NCBI GenBank assembly: GCA_003996215.1
Contig: QJPP01003110.1
Coordinates: 1-64,000 of the forward strand
Direction: 5' to 3'
Source: Jaltomata sinuosa
Taxonomy: Eukaryota; Streptophyta; Magnoliopsida; Solanales; Solanaceae
Length of the DNA stretch: 64,000 nucleotides
The notes under the pieces were generated by a model. It saw only the letters and a program-made list of their open reading frames with translations, searched no databases and was not told the origin of the DNA. Made by a program: the position numbers and the translations under genes. Of the stretch, positions 22,852-34,007 are shown piece after piece (within the stretch, counting starts at the first letter, position 1; every line of letters begins with the position of its first letter).

Positions 22852-22856
22852 AAATG
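22852..22856. repeat. Target site duplication AAATG, left copy
   Basis: AAATG directly precedes the F4 LTR that begins at 22857. The same five bases stand at 51352-51356 after the other F4 LTR. Five bp is the normal duplication length for gypsy elements. Confidence 0.8.
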
Positions 22857-24864
22857 TTTCACGCCCCAAGGCTACCCCCTAGACGTAACATGGTTCTTAG
22901 TATCACATGTTACTCAAGCTAACCCATGGTCTGGCATGACTAGATAATTTTCTATTAAAACATGAATTGTGCATAAAACTAAAAGCATTTAATTATTTAA
23001 GATGGAAAAGAAGCCCAAACATGTCTGAATATAAAATATATATTTAAGAATATAATGATGTATGAAAAACAACACTAACAACTCAATAGTTGAATCTAGT
23101 CTATGTCTGAAAGCCTCTAACTGATATGAGTTGTTGGGACATGCCCCTAACTAACTCTAATAACCTGAAACTGAGATGTAAAGACTTAAAGATAAAAGCA
23201 TATCTAGTGTCCTCGAGCTATAAGGACTCACCACTGAAGCTGCTGAGTAAGGACTGGAAATCGAGCTAAGCAAGGTCTGAATGTTGAGTGCTTGAACCTA
23301 TATCATACAATGATGTAGCACAAAAGTATGCGTTAGTACTTCGAATGTACTGAGGATTTGGGATATGTGCTAAACTGCACAACATAAAGACTTAACATGG
23401 AAATACACACTGAAGCGTAAACTAAAAGATAAGCTGGATACAGTGACCAAGTACTACCATGAACATATAATATGCTGAAATGAATAACTGAAATATATAC
23501 TGAGTACATGGTCAATGAAATATAAGTTTGACTATGGGAGCTACTATTATTCGAAATACCCCAAGTTGATCTAACTATGGGGCCAACTTGTAACACTGGA
23601 TGGAAGGGTGTTCATACCTTGCCAAGGGTACAAATAATTTTAACGTGGATCCACTAAAGTGATATCCGCGAGGGACATGGCTGTCAAGCCTAATCTAAGG
23701 GATTACCCCTTTAAAACCTATGGTGGAGCTATAGTTCTAGGACTAAGGGACTGCTACCCAAGGTCTCAGCCTAAACTAGTGGGTGAGCCTTCATCCCTTC
23801 ATCCACTCGATTCTAAGTCTACTCCTAATTGAATAAATAAGCATTGAAATATAAGCTGAAATACTAGATAGCTTAAATACTGATAATCATTCTGAGAATG
23901 CAACATACATATACTGAACCTGTTGGCATTCTAATTCTGAAGCATGATTGTCTAAATTATCTGCCTAGCTCGTATAAATCATGAATATTGAATTTTACAC
24001 AAGCTAGGGTTACCGAATTCTTTACATGTGACTATGCTAATTCTCCAAGAAACATGTAATTTATATCACATAAGCGATAACATCTGAATTGCAATTAATC
24101 CCTAAAATTAAGGAACCCTAGGAATAATTTCTGAAGAACTGAAGAACTGAACTGAATCTAGGGACTCAATGAGTGAAAGAAACCCAATGATGAAATACCA
24201 CATACCTGGAGAAGAATCTATGGAGAAATCCTTGGATTTTTAGGGCTGAGCTTGAAGGAACCTTCTGTTTGTTCTTGAGAGAAACTGTCGCCTCTTTTCT
24301 CCTTTTCATTCTAAGTGTCTGATGATTTTAGGAAAATAGGTGACTTAGGTAGTGTTTGACTAATTAAATAGGCTTAGACTAAGCAAAACGATGTAATTTA
24401 GGCTTTAAAAGAGGTAGGAAAGGTCTGGAATACCCTTGGGAAAATTAAAAGAAAACTGCTGAAATTGACTCAGGTTCCACGGATGGAAACCATGACTCAT
24501 GGAAATTTTCACGGCTCATGGAACCCAATCGTGGTTCCTGGGTCAGGAAATTTGAGCTACTAGAATTGGGTTCTACGAGTGTGGTCCATAACTCGTGAAA
24601 ACTTCCATGGGTCTGTATCTTGGGCTGATTATTGACTCTCAGGTCTGGTTCCATGAACCGGGTTCACGACTCATAGATTATTCATGGTCTGTAAAACCAG
24701 TCCATGGTTCTCAAAGAAAATCCTCAGCCTCTGATCTGATTCCACGGGTCGAGTCCATGACTCGTGGACTCTTCCACGACTCATGGATTGGCTGACAATT
24801 GAAATTTTTATTTCTTTCTGGTTTTCTGAGCTGAGTCTAGGCTTGGAAGTTCTGTGGTGTTACA
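22857..24864 (-). repeat. F4 3' LTR
   Basis: Minus-strand LTR of 2008 bp, TGTAACACC at 24864. Its left terminus reads TTTCACGCCCC where TGTCACG is expected, a point change that hides the LTR end. The duplication AAATG confirms it. It contains the CACGACTCGTGG cluster. The rest is non-coding. Confidence 0.8.
24470..24790 (-). promoter_or_regulatory. Palindromic cluster CCACGACTCGTGG (F4 3' LTR)
   Basis: Words such as CCACGACTCATGG (24775-24787), CCATGACTCGTGG (24754-24766) and CCATGACTCATGG (24490-24502) recur about every 30-40 bp. They sit 75-400 bp from the U3 start. The partner cluster at 50930-51290 is better preserved. Confidence 0.7.
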
Positions 24865-25088
24865 ATATCTCCCCCTTGGGATCATTCATCCTCGAATGAA
24901 GACTAAACAAGTTGAGTTTTGACGGAAAAAGTTGCAATCCCTACCACTGAGTACTAGAAATTAGTGTCTAACTGAACTTAGTTCCATGGACATGCAAACA
25001 TGCTGAAATGCAAGGTTAACTGAGGAGACAAGATACAGGGACTGAATTACAAAAGAGTAAGCTGAGAGACTGGAGAGGAACTATTACC
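24865..25088 (-). other. F4 polypurine tract and 3' untranslated region
   Basis: On the minus strand CCCAAGGGGGAGATAT lies immediately before the 3' LTR (24865-24880), the expected primer for plus-strand synthesis. The adjoining CGAGGATGAATGATCC block is conserved in F3 and F5 copies. No gene. Confidence 0.75.
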
Positions 25089-26253
25089 TCAAGCTGAAAC
25101 TAAATCGAAAGGGAAGAGGTGCAGGTACTTGGCCCTCATGGCTGCTTCTGCTTCCCAAGTAGCTGCCTCGACTAACTGATTCCCCCACAAAACCTTTATT
25201 GAAGCGACTTCCTTATTTCTCAACCTACGAACCTGATGGTCAAGAACCTCAACCAGAACCTCCTCATAGGTGAGGCTATCCTTCACAACCATACTCTCTA
25301 AAGGCACAAACGATGCCGGATCACTCACATACTTCTTCAACAAAGAAATGTGGAAGGCTGGATGAATCGCTACTAGTTATACTAGAAACTCTAACTCATA
25401 AGCCACATTACCAATCCTTTTCAAGATTCTATAAGGACCTACATATCTAGGACTAAGCTTCCCTTTTTTGCCAAATCTCATCACCCCCTTCATGGGTGAT
25501 ACTTTCAGGAAGACCTAATCATCGATCTCAAACTCAAAGTCCCTTCTCCTCACATCTGCATAGGACATCTGACAACTCTGAGATGTCTTTAGTCTTTCTC
25601 TGATGAGCTGAACTTTCTCCATAGACTCATGAACCGAATCTTGCCCAATCAAGGATTCTTCACTTACTTCGAGCCAAACAACCAGTGACCTGTATCTACG
25701 CAAATAAAGTGCCTTATATGGGGACATTTGAATACTGGAATGGAAACTGTTATTATAAGCGAACTCTATGACAGGTAGGTGATCATCCCAACTACCCTTG
25801 AAATCAATCACGCAGGCTCTCAACATATCCTCTAAGGTCTGAATGGTATGATCTGTCTGACCATCCATCTTCGGATGAAATGTTGTACGGAGATTCACCT
25901 GAGTACCAAGACCTTTCTGAAATGATCTCCAGAAATGAGATGTAAACTGAGGACCCCTATCCGAGATGATAGACAAGGGAACCCCATGCAACTTGCCTAT
26001 CTCGCTGATGTAGAGCCTGGAATAATCCTCTACTGAATCTGTAGCCTTGACAGTCAAGAAGTGAGCTGACTTAGTAACTCTGTCCACTATCACCCAAATA
26101 GAGTCATGTTGTTTTCCAGTACAGGATAAACCCATAATGAAATCCATGTTGATAATCTCCCACTTCCAAGTAGGAATGCTAATATCCTGAGTCACTCTAA
26201 TGTTCTACTTTCACCTACTGATAATTGGGACATTTAGCCACAAAAATTGCAAT
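25089..26253 (-). pseudogene. Integrase core and chromodomain of F4
   Basis: The first segment (25515-26195, 226 residues) contains the first aspartate motif NMDFIMG (residue 18), VDRVTKSAHF, the second aspartate in IISDRG (79), and DGQTDHTIQTLED at 111-124. The third catalytic position has Asp115 where relatives have Glu. The spacing, D-60-D-35-(D/E), is normal. After a stop the frame continues with VFLKVSPMKGVMRFG and then the chromodomain (25089-25343: SLTYEEVLVEVLDHQVRRL, NKEVASIKVLW, AATWEAEAAM). Upstream it is cut at 26253-26258 by the F1 insertion. The zinc-binding part continues at 36760. Confidence 0.85.
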
Positions 26254-26258
26254 GTCCC
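26254..26258. repeat. Target site duplication GTCCC, left copy
   Basis: GTCCC precedes the F1 LTR at 26259 and is repeated at 36755-36759 after the other LTR. The joined flanks match AATGTCCCTTTTTATGCC at 19079-19096 of the F3 integrase region, confirming the site. Confidence 0.9.
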
Positions 26259-29200
26259 TGTCACGACCCAATTTCTCGGTCATGATGGCACCTACAACCC
26301 CTGATAGGTGAACCAATCCCCGTAGAACAGAACAGTTAGTAATGGGATGCTATCTAACAAATAAGAGAACAAGACGAAGAGAACCGATAAAAGGACGATA
26401 AATATATACATATGCGGAAACTAAACCAAACCCCAAGACCTGGTATCGTAGTATAGAGCCAAAACTATATACATGGAGTGCAAATGATCCAAAACAATAT
26501 ATACAGATATCTCTGAATAGTAATAGAGTACATGAAGTAAAAGGATAAACTAAAGCTAAGCTCCGATCACCAAGAGCTCACCCTCAGTCTGAAGTAGTCC
26601 CCAACAGATCTCCAAGCACGAATCACAGTGATCTAACGCCGATGGCCCACGCTAGGATCTGCACCCAAAGATGCAGGGGGTAGGGGTGAGCACCAAATGC
26701 GAAGCATAAGGTACCCAGTAGGTATCATAGGCCGACTGGGCACATATAAGATAAAAGTGTAGTAACAGACAGAATAGAAGCAAGCAGTCACAGAAATCAA
26801 TGAAAGGTACACAGGAACTAGCCCAGAGGGAAATCAACAGAACCACATGTGAGGCAGTAAGCAGAATATACACACCATAGGCACAGGTGAAAGTAAGAAA
26901 TAACACACCTGTGGTCCTTGCAATAACAATGTATACATAATAAGTTTACGAAATGGACGGTATAACCAGTAACTCAAGTGTAAGAAGAAGAGAGAAAGAG
27001 TAATGATAGGCATGCTTAGAGACATGATCAAGCCCAACTAATCATATCAATCTCAAATCCAGCAACTAACAGTAACCAATTTCATAATTAACCGTAACAG
27101 GGAATAATTCTGTAAGTAAATAGCAAGAGTCTACCTACAGTCCCCCGGCCGCCCATACAACCGAGGAACACAAACAAGTGAAAACAAACCCTCCGGCATC
27201 CCATACTACCGTAGCGTACAATAAACAAACAACAAACAAGGGTGGAACCTCAAACAATGAATGATATGATGCATGAAGATCTCAAGTGAAATTGTATCTC
27301 TGTATGTACCTCCTCCGGTGCCGATCTGGCCCAGCAGGTAGGTTCCATGGAAGGACACTACCCGTATACCTCTACTCCACCGTATACCCCTCCTCCGGCA
27401 CACGCAGCCCGCATCCCCTGGCTCGGAAGGCAAGGTCCATGGAGGTCCCAGACCCCATACTAAAACTCAGTATCAAAACATGTCGTCCGGAAGCAAGTCC
27501 GATATCAAGATAGAGACCCAGTCTCGAATATGCATGCCCAGAGCCTGTCCAGGACTAAAGTAGTAGGAAAATATCTCAAAAACCCCTCCAAGGGTGCCCG
27601 GGCATAACCGGGTCTAAATAGTAGAAAGTCATCTCAGGTGCTCGGTCCGACCGAGGCTAAAAAACATCTCAAATATCAAGAAAACTCAACTAGCACTCCG
27701 GCCCTGCCGAGTCTAGCGTTAATCGTAAAACTGATGATTTAAAACATAATTTACTTTCTTTTATCCAAGAATACTCACAAGTCAAATCAAACCATTTCCA
27801 AATTATTTCCATCAAAAATGGGCCCCGGGGGCCATGAAAGGTTTAGAAAATAGTGCCAGTAGGCCCAAAGCCAAAACCCTAGTAAAACATGGATAAAACC
27901 TCTTTATATGCGTGGAAATGGTATGATCACACACAATAGCTTCCCAGCAGCTCACAATCAACCTATCGACCCTGCACAGGCCCACAGCTACTCAACAAGC
28001 ATAACCAACCTAGAAGGATAATTCTATGCCAGAGACTCACGGACATTCCGAAAATCCCACCTTCTATGTTCCAGAGTCAACAAGGCCTCACAGGACCACA
28101 AGGGTAAATAATATATATCGGCAAATACTACAAGCAACGGAGGAACAAAAGTAGGCGGACATGAATAAAGCGGTCAAGGTATGTGGTACCAACCTAATAA
28201 ACCAACCCAAGGATGCCCATTAATACAATTTTATCCTATATATGCGGAGTCTAGGGAAAATAAACCGTAACCTACCTGTCGTTCGACGATAAGCTGCTAG
28301 AACAACGATGTCCAAGCTCGAACCACTCCGAAATGAAATCAAATTGAATGAATTTTAATACCCACTAACGTGTGGGCGAATTTTGAGGAACTTAAATGCT
28401 GCCAAACTTTGGAAGTTTGGCAGATGAGCATATATAAGTATATAGGATTTGCCAATAATCATTACCCTTGGTAATGAATGAAATAAAAGTCCAATGGACT
28501 TGTTGATTCCCAACATAATTGGCACCACTGCCACCGCTACTAATTGGTGTCCCTCCCCTTTTACTTACACGTATAAGGGGAGGTGGCAATATAGAAAGAA
28601 TCCTTTACCCCATTATATATATTCAGGTATTGCATGGGGTCGTGGTAAAATAAATATAATATTTTAAATATACCATAATTCATAGAAAATTATTTCAAAC
28701 AAAACTTACTATATTATAATAATAATTTTCAACATAACTAAATTTACTATCTCCGTTAAAATATTACAATGTATAAAAACCTTATAAAATATATACATAT
28801 ACAATTATATCGGAACAAAAATATTTTTCATAAACCTTTAAAATATTTTGAAAAGGTAATAATAATATAATTTTTACCAAATTCAACTTTTAAATAAAAT
28901 ATTTTCAAATACACGCGATGTTAATAAAATTCTTAAATTTAAGTTCGCAACTCACCATCGCACGATTTTGATACTCAAGAACTCTCTCGGAATCCTCCCT
29001 TATGTTTTCTCACTGTTTCGGAACTGAAATGGCGTTTTAAAACGTGAAGTTGAGGCTTAAATTGAGTTTGACCCGACCCGGTTCGCGACCCGGTTCGCAA
29101 CCCGTTTTCTGACAGACAGTCCGCGGTAAAACAGTCATAACTTTTTACTCCGAGATCATTTGGATGTGAGGTTTTGTGCGTAGGAAACTAGACTCGTAGA

Positions 29201-29472
29201 CCTTCGATTTGGTATTTCGGGGGACTTCTAACTCTTTATATATTGGGAGAAAAGCCCGAGACATTTTACCCAAAGTTCAGAAAATTTATTAAAGAAACTT
29301 ACGATTATTTTTGCCGACTTGCTTGGCTTCAAAACTTATCATACGGCCAAACAAAAGGACCCGACACCAAAATACCGGTCCTTACAAGACTTAAATGACT
29401 TGGGTCTGCTACAACAAGCTCTAACGGCACAAGGAAAACGTGTATGTGGAAATGACCGGAAGGGTCATTACA
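26259..29472 (-). repeat. F1 3' LTR (full length)
   Basis: 3214 bp, TGTAATGACCC at 29472 and GGGTCGTGACA at 26259 on the minus strand. Includes an AT-rich stretch and a GGTTCGCGACCCGG cluster (28665-29126) that the other LTR of this element lacks. No gene is present. Confidence 0.9.
29060..29125 (-). promoter_or_regulatory. ACCCGGTTCGCGACCCGG repeats (F1 3' LTR)
   Basis: Near-tandem units ACCCGGTTCGCGACCCGGTT occur at 29075-29106, with GGTTCGCAACCCG as a diverged copy. The central TCGCGA is palindromic. It stands where other F1 copies carry different palindromes. Present only in the 3' LTR of this element. Confidence 0.5.
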
Positions 29473-30133
29473 TCATCCACTACTAAAAAGGACTTTCGTC
29501 CTCGAAAGTCAAGGTCAAGGGGGTACCTGAAGGTTCAAACAGCTGCGGATACTGGGCCCGCATATCTCTCTCGGTCTCTCAGGTAGCCTCCTCGACTGGA
29601 CGGTGCCTCCACTGAACCTTAACAACCGGGATCTCTCGAGACCTCAATCTCCTGACTTCTCTGGCAAAAATAGTTGCTGGCTCCTCAACAAAGGCTAAAT
29701 CCTCACCCAAATGAACTGAATCCCACTGCAACACATGAGACTCATCTGGGACATACCGACGCAACATCGAAACATGAAATACAGGATGTATAGCTAAAAA
29801 CATCGGAGGCAAGGCTAGTTGATAGGCAACACTACCAACCCTCTGAAGAATCTCAAACGGCCCAATGTACCTGGGGCTAAGCTTGCCCCGCCTACCAAAT
29901 CTCATCACGCCCTTCATGGGCGATACACGGAGAAACACCAAGTCACCGACACTAAACTCCAAGGCACGAAGCCTACGATCAGCATAACTCTTCTGCCTGC
30001 TCTGAGCTGCCCGAAGTCTGTCCTGAATCACTTGGACTCGATCTAAGGAATCTCGAAGCAAATCTGTGCTCTGTGGCCTAGAACCAAAACCATCAAACCA
30101 ACCTACCGGTGATCTGCAACGCCTTCCATACAA
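29473..30133 (-). pseudogene. Integrase C-terminus and chromodomain, F1 copy
   Basis: An open frame of 184 codons starts after a frameshift. It has CRSPVGWFD, SYADRRLRALEFSVGD, FLRVSPMKGVMRFGRRGKL, SPRYIGPFEILQRVG and HPVFHVSMLRRYVPD, then a chromodomain (FVEEPATIFAREVRRL, SREIPVVKVQW, VEEAT). The conserved Trp after EEAT is replaced by a TGA stop at 29579, a single G to A change. The missing tail (ETERDM) can be read beyond it. This is the best preserved chromodomain region in the window besides the K copy. It targets insertion in living relatives. Confidence 0.85.
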
Positions 30134-30870
30134 AGCCTCAAAAGGTGCATGCCGATACTCGAATAGAAGCTGTTATTATAAGAAAACTCTGCCAAGGGAA
30201 CAAACTGATCCCATTAACCTCAAAAGTCAAGAACACAGGCCCGAAGCATGTCCTCCAGAATATGAATGGTCCTCTCGGACTGGCCATCTGTCTGAGGGTG
30301 GAATGCGGTACTAAGATGAACCTCTGTACCCAAATCTCGCTGAATGACCCTCCAGAACTGAGATGTGAACTGAGTGCCACGGTCTGAAATGATAGAAGCT
30401 GGGACCCCGTGCAATCGAACAATCTCACGAATGTAGATCTAAGCTAACCTCTCCGCGCCATAAGAAGTATGAACCGGCAAGAAATGTGCTTACTTAGTCA
30501 GCCTATCAACAATCACCCATATGGAATCAAACCCATGAGAAGTACGAGGCAAACAAACAACAAAGTCCATAGTAATCCCTTCCCACTTCCACTCAGGAAT
30601 GGGAAGTCGCTGCATCAAACCACCAGGTCTCATGTGCTCGAACTTAACCTTCTGACAGTTCAAGCTCCGAGATACGAAATCTGCTATATCCCGCTTCATA
30701 CCACTCCACCAGTAAAGCTGTCTCATGTCCCTATACATCTTTGTTGTGCCAGGGTGAATGGAGTATCTAGTACAATGTGCCTCATGAAGTATCAACTGAA
30801 TCAAATCACTAATCCTCGGAACACAAAGGCGACTATCAAACCTCAGAACCCCATCTGAATCTAGAGTAGC
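30134..30870 (-). pseudogene. Integrase zinc finger and core, F1 copy
   Basis: The zinc-binding segment (30640-30804) reads HEAHCTRYSIHPG, YWWSGMKRDIADFVSRSLNC, and the core begins TMDFVVCLP (first Asp), WVIVDRLTK. After stops near 30430-30475 it resumes with HGVPASIISDRGTQF (second Asp), and DGQSERTIHILED (Glu) at 30220-30414. All three catalytic residues are present, but the reading frame is broken by TAA/TAG changes and a one-base deletion at about 30148 inside the SSIGMAPFEA region. The first Cys of the zinc-finger CxxC reads Ser. Confidence 0.85.
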
Positions 30871-32711
30871 CTGACTCTAGAAGCTATCCTCACACCTATC
30901 CGACCACTGAAATGGGACATCCTTCCTAGTCAGCATAGTCAAGGGTGCTGCTATGGAAGAAAATCCCTCAACGAACCGTCTGTAGTAACCTGCTAACCTA
31001 ATAAAGCTGCGAACCTCAGTAACAGTAGTTGGTCTAGGCCAATCACAAACCGCAGAAATCTTTCCCGGGTCAACCCTAATCCCATCCTTAGACACCACGT
31101 GCCTTAGGAATGCAACTGACTCAAGCCAAAACTCACACTTTGAGAACTTGGCATAAAGCCGATGATCTCTCAAAGTCTGGAGTATAACCCTCAAGTGCTG
31201 CTCATGCTCATCTCTACTATGCGAGTATACCAAGATGTCGTCTATAAAAACTATCACAAATGGGTCCAAATACGGGCCAAGAGCCCTGTGCATCAAGTTC
31301 ATAAAGGCTTCGGGGGCATTAGTCAACCCAAAAGACATCACCAGGAACTCATAATGGCCATAACGTGTCCTGAATACTGTCTTAGGGATGTCCTCTGCCC
31401 TAATCCTCAACTGATGGTAGCCATACCTCAAATCAATCTTCGAAAACATGACTGAACCCTGAAGTTGGTCAAACAAATCATCAATCCTCGGCATCGGATA
31501 CCTATTCTTCACTGTCACCCTATTCGGCTGCCGATAATCAATACACATGTGCATCGACCCATCCTTCTTCTTCAGGAAGAGAACAGGAGCACCCCACGGT
31601 GACACACTAGGTCTAATAACCCCCTTAGCTAACAGATCCTGGAGCTGCTCCTTAAGCTCCCTCAACTCAGCAGGAGCCATACGGTAAGGAGAAATAGAAA
31701 TGGGACTAGTGCCCGACTCAAGCTCAATAGCGAAATCAATATCTCTCTCAGGTGGAAGGCCTGGTAGGTCGGTAGGAAACACATCGAGGAAGTCTCTAAC
31801 CACAGGAACAGACTCAGGAAAAGTAGGGTCAGCACTAACATCTCGGACATATGCTAGATAAGATAAACACCCACGGGAAATCAACTTCCTAGCTCGAAGA
31901 CAAGAGATGATCCCAGATGGTGCATGGCTAACAGAACTCTGCAACACAACCGAGGATACACCGGGCACAGCTATGGTAATGGTCTTGGCATAACAATCCA
32001 AAACCACACGGTGAGGGGATAACCAGTCCATGCCCAGTATCACATCAAAATCTAGCATATCAAGAATCATCAAATCACCCCAAGTCTCTGAATCACCAAC
32101 AGATAACATACAGGATCTCACAATCCGATCCACTACTAAACAATCTCCTACTGGGGTTGAAACAGAAACAGGGACAAATAATGGCTCACTAGCCAACCCC
32201 AAACAAGGCACAAAGTAGGCAGATACATATGAACAAGTGAATCCAGGATCAAATAAAGCCATAACATACTGATGGCACACAAAAATCGTACTTTTAATCA
32301 CAGCATCTGAGGCCTCTGCCTCTGGTCTCCTAGGGACCGCGTAAAACTGACGAAGACCTCTACCTTCCCGACCGCCATCCCTACCACCTGCTCTGCCGCG
32401 CGGAGCACCACCTCTACTCTGACGACCACCCCCTCTAGCTGGGGGCTGAACTACTGGTAAAGGCACGGCCAACTGAACTGTACCCTGCTGAGGGCAATCT
32501 CTAGCAAAATGACCGATCACACCGCAAGTAAAACAAGCCCCTGGTGGCCTATTCGGTCGAGATGAACCCGCAGATCCTGTATGATCACCACGACCTGATG
32601 CCCCAAAAATTGTACCCCTCGAAGACTGGCCGCTATAGCCCTGATGGCTTCTCTGACCCTGCTCGAACTGGGTACTACCGAATGTCCGAAGGGAAGCCTT
32701 AACCGGTCGGC
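30871..32711 (-). CDS. pol: Protease and reverse transcriptase, F1 copy (gag-pol fragment)
   Basis: Over 540 codons stay open from the zinc knuckle (CFTCGVIGHFARDC) to a stop at 30877. The frame is that of pol and is entered by a frameshift from gag. Numbered from the knuckle's GTG at 32520, domains run: Gly/Arg-rich linker 25-60; protease 72-200 with LFDPGFTCSYVS (91-93 DPG) and ILGMDWL (161-167); RT 280-520 with YRMAP, LKKKDGSMHMCIDYR, SFGLTNAPEAF and the active-site FIDD at 425-428. The DPG site replaces the canonical DS/TG. The RT connection ends abruptly after WSDRCEDSF, and RNase H is missing. RT would copy element RNA into cDNA. Open but not independently functional. Confidence 0.8.
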
Positions 32712-33794
32712 GGACTGACTCTGGTGCTGCTGTGGCTGATAACTCCGGCTCCCCTGGCCAGGACCTCTACCGCCATATCTGGAACCACTATAGATACCCT
32801 GATATCGAGGCCTCTTATCTCTGGACCCCTGATCATGTCGCTGTAAGTCCTCCACAGTGCGGCCATAGTCTACAATAGCCTGGAATGACCGACCACTGGC
32901 AATCAATATCTCAGCTGGCTGCCTGATCTCTGGCCTCAAACCCCATACAAATCTGCGAATCCTATCTGCCTCGGTAGGAATGATCATAGCTCTGAACGGT
33001 GCTAGATGATGAAAATGGGTCTCATACTCCGAGATAGTCGTAGACCCCTGCACAAGGTGAGTAAACTGCTCCCTGCGACGCTCACGATCACTCTGAGGTA
33101 GGAACTTGGCCATAAAGGCCTCATAAAACTCAGACCAGGTCAAAGGAGGTGACGATGGTGGTCTACAAGCAACCTGGGCCCTCCACCATAACTTCGCTGG
33201 GCCCTCCAACTGATATGTAGTATAACCAACCCCGTGAGTCTCCAACAAACCCAAATGATGCAACATCTCCTCACAGGTAGTAATAAAGTCATGTTGATCC
33301 TGTCCAGAATTACCAGCAAACCTCGGAGGTGCTAACCTCAAAACCCTACCCAACGCCTTTTGCTCTGACTCTGTCATAACTGGGCGAGGAGCAAGAGGCT
33401 GTGCAACAGATGGAACCGAAATGACCTCAGCACGGGGAGCCATAGTAGCAGGCTGCGCTCCTGAGCTCTGTGCACCCAGGGCTGCCCCCTGAGCGGATGT
33501 TTGCTCTACCTCAGAAGGCCGCTCTCCAATCATACCCAAAAGTTGTAATAGTAACCCCCGAATATCTGGAGACTGAGCTGCGGCTGAAGCTGGCACAGAA
33601 GTGGGCACTGGAGCTAGTACTGGAGCTATTGCTGGAGCTGGTGGTACCTGGGCTGCCCCCTGATCCACATGTCGCTCGGGCTCTTTCTCTACTCTAGCAA
33701 CCCTAGCAGGTGCCACTGATCGAGGGCGTCCTCGACCCTTAGATGGAGTGGGAGTCTCATCTCCGCGTGATACCAATGATCTCGTACGAACCAT
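32712..33794 (-). pseudogene. gag: gag of F1 chromovirus, one frameshift
   Basis: The start at 33794 (MVRTRSLVSRGDE) is chosen by agreement with the two other F1 copies, although the frame is open 8 codons further upstream. It contains a Pro/Ala-rich N-terminus (1-130), then the gag core with LRLAPPRFAGNSGQD, FITTCEEMLHHLGLLE, YQLEGPAKLWWRAQVA, FYEAFMAKFLPQSDRERR and SEYETHFHHLAPF, and a Gln-rich linker. A one-base loss near 32712 shifts the frame. The zinc knuckle then lies in the frame of protease-RT. Without the frameshift gag and pol would be a single reading frame, as in the Tekay/Del group. Confidence 0.85.
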
Positions 33795-34007
33795 CTGCGG
33801 GAGAATTAAGTAGAACAAATGAGATTTCCCGAAACTTTAAGGGTTCTACGCATGACACAGAAGCAAGGAAAGAGTCAAATTTCCTAAAATGTCACTGTAG
33901 CCTCCCAAAGATTGAGTACGGACGTCTCCGCCCCGATCCGCAGGACTCTACTAGACATTGGCTCCTATACTGATGACACCGGTGAACCTAAAGCTCTGAT
34001 ACCAAGT
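33795..34007 (-). other. F1 leader and primer-binding site
   Basis: Untranslated leader of about 210 bp. The PBS, minus strand CTTGGTATCAGAGC, occupies about 33994-34007 and touches the LTR end. It is a perfect match to the usual initiator tRNA-Met complement. Confidence 0.85.

Larger units (their letters stand above)
21868..22856 (-). repeat. T-type (Tat/Athila-like) LTR, left part
   Basis: Left piece of a minus-strand LTR that ends ATATCA on the minus strand at 21868. It continues at 51357-51619 after removal of the F4 insertion, for a total of about 1252 bp. It resembles the LTR at 61676-63182 in order of landmarks: TGAT terminus, AT-rich body, TATA element, then palindrome cluster. The 5 bp before it (21863-21867, TTTTA) would be one target duplication; its partner is not in the window. 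Confidence 0.65.
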
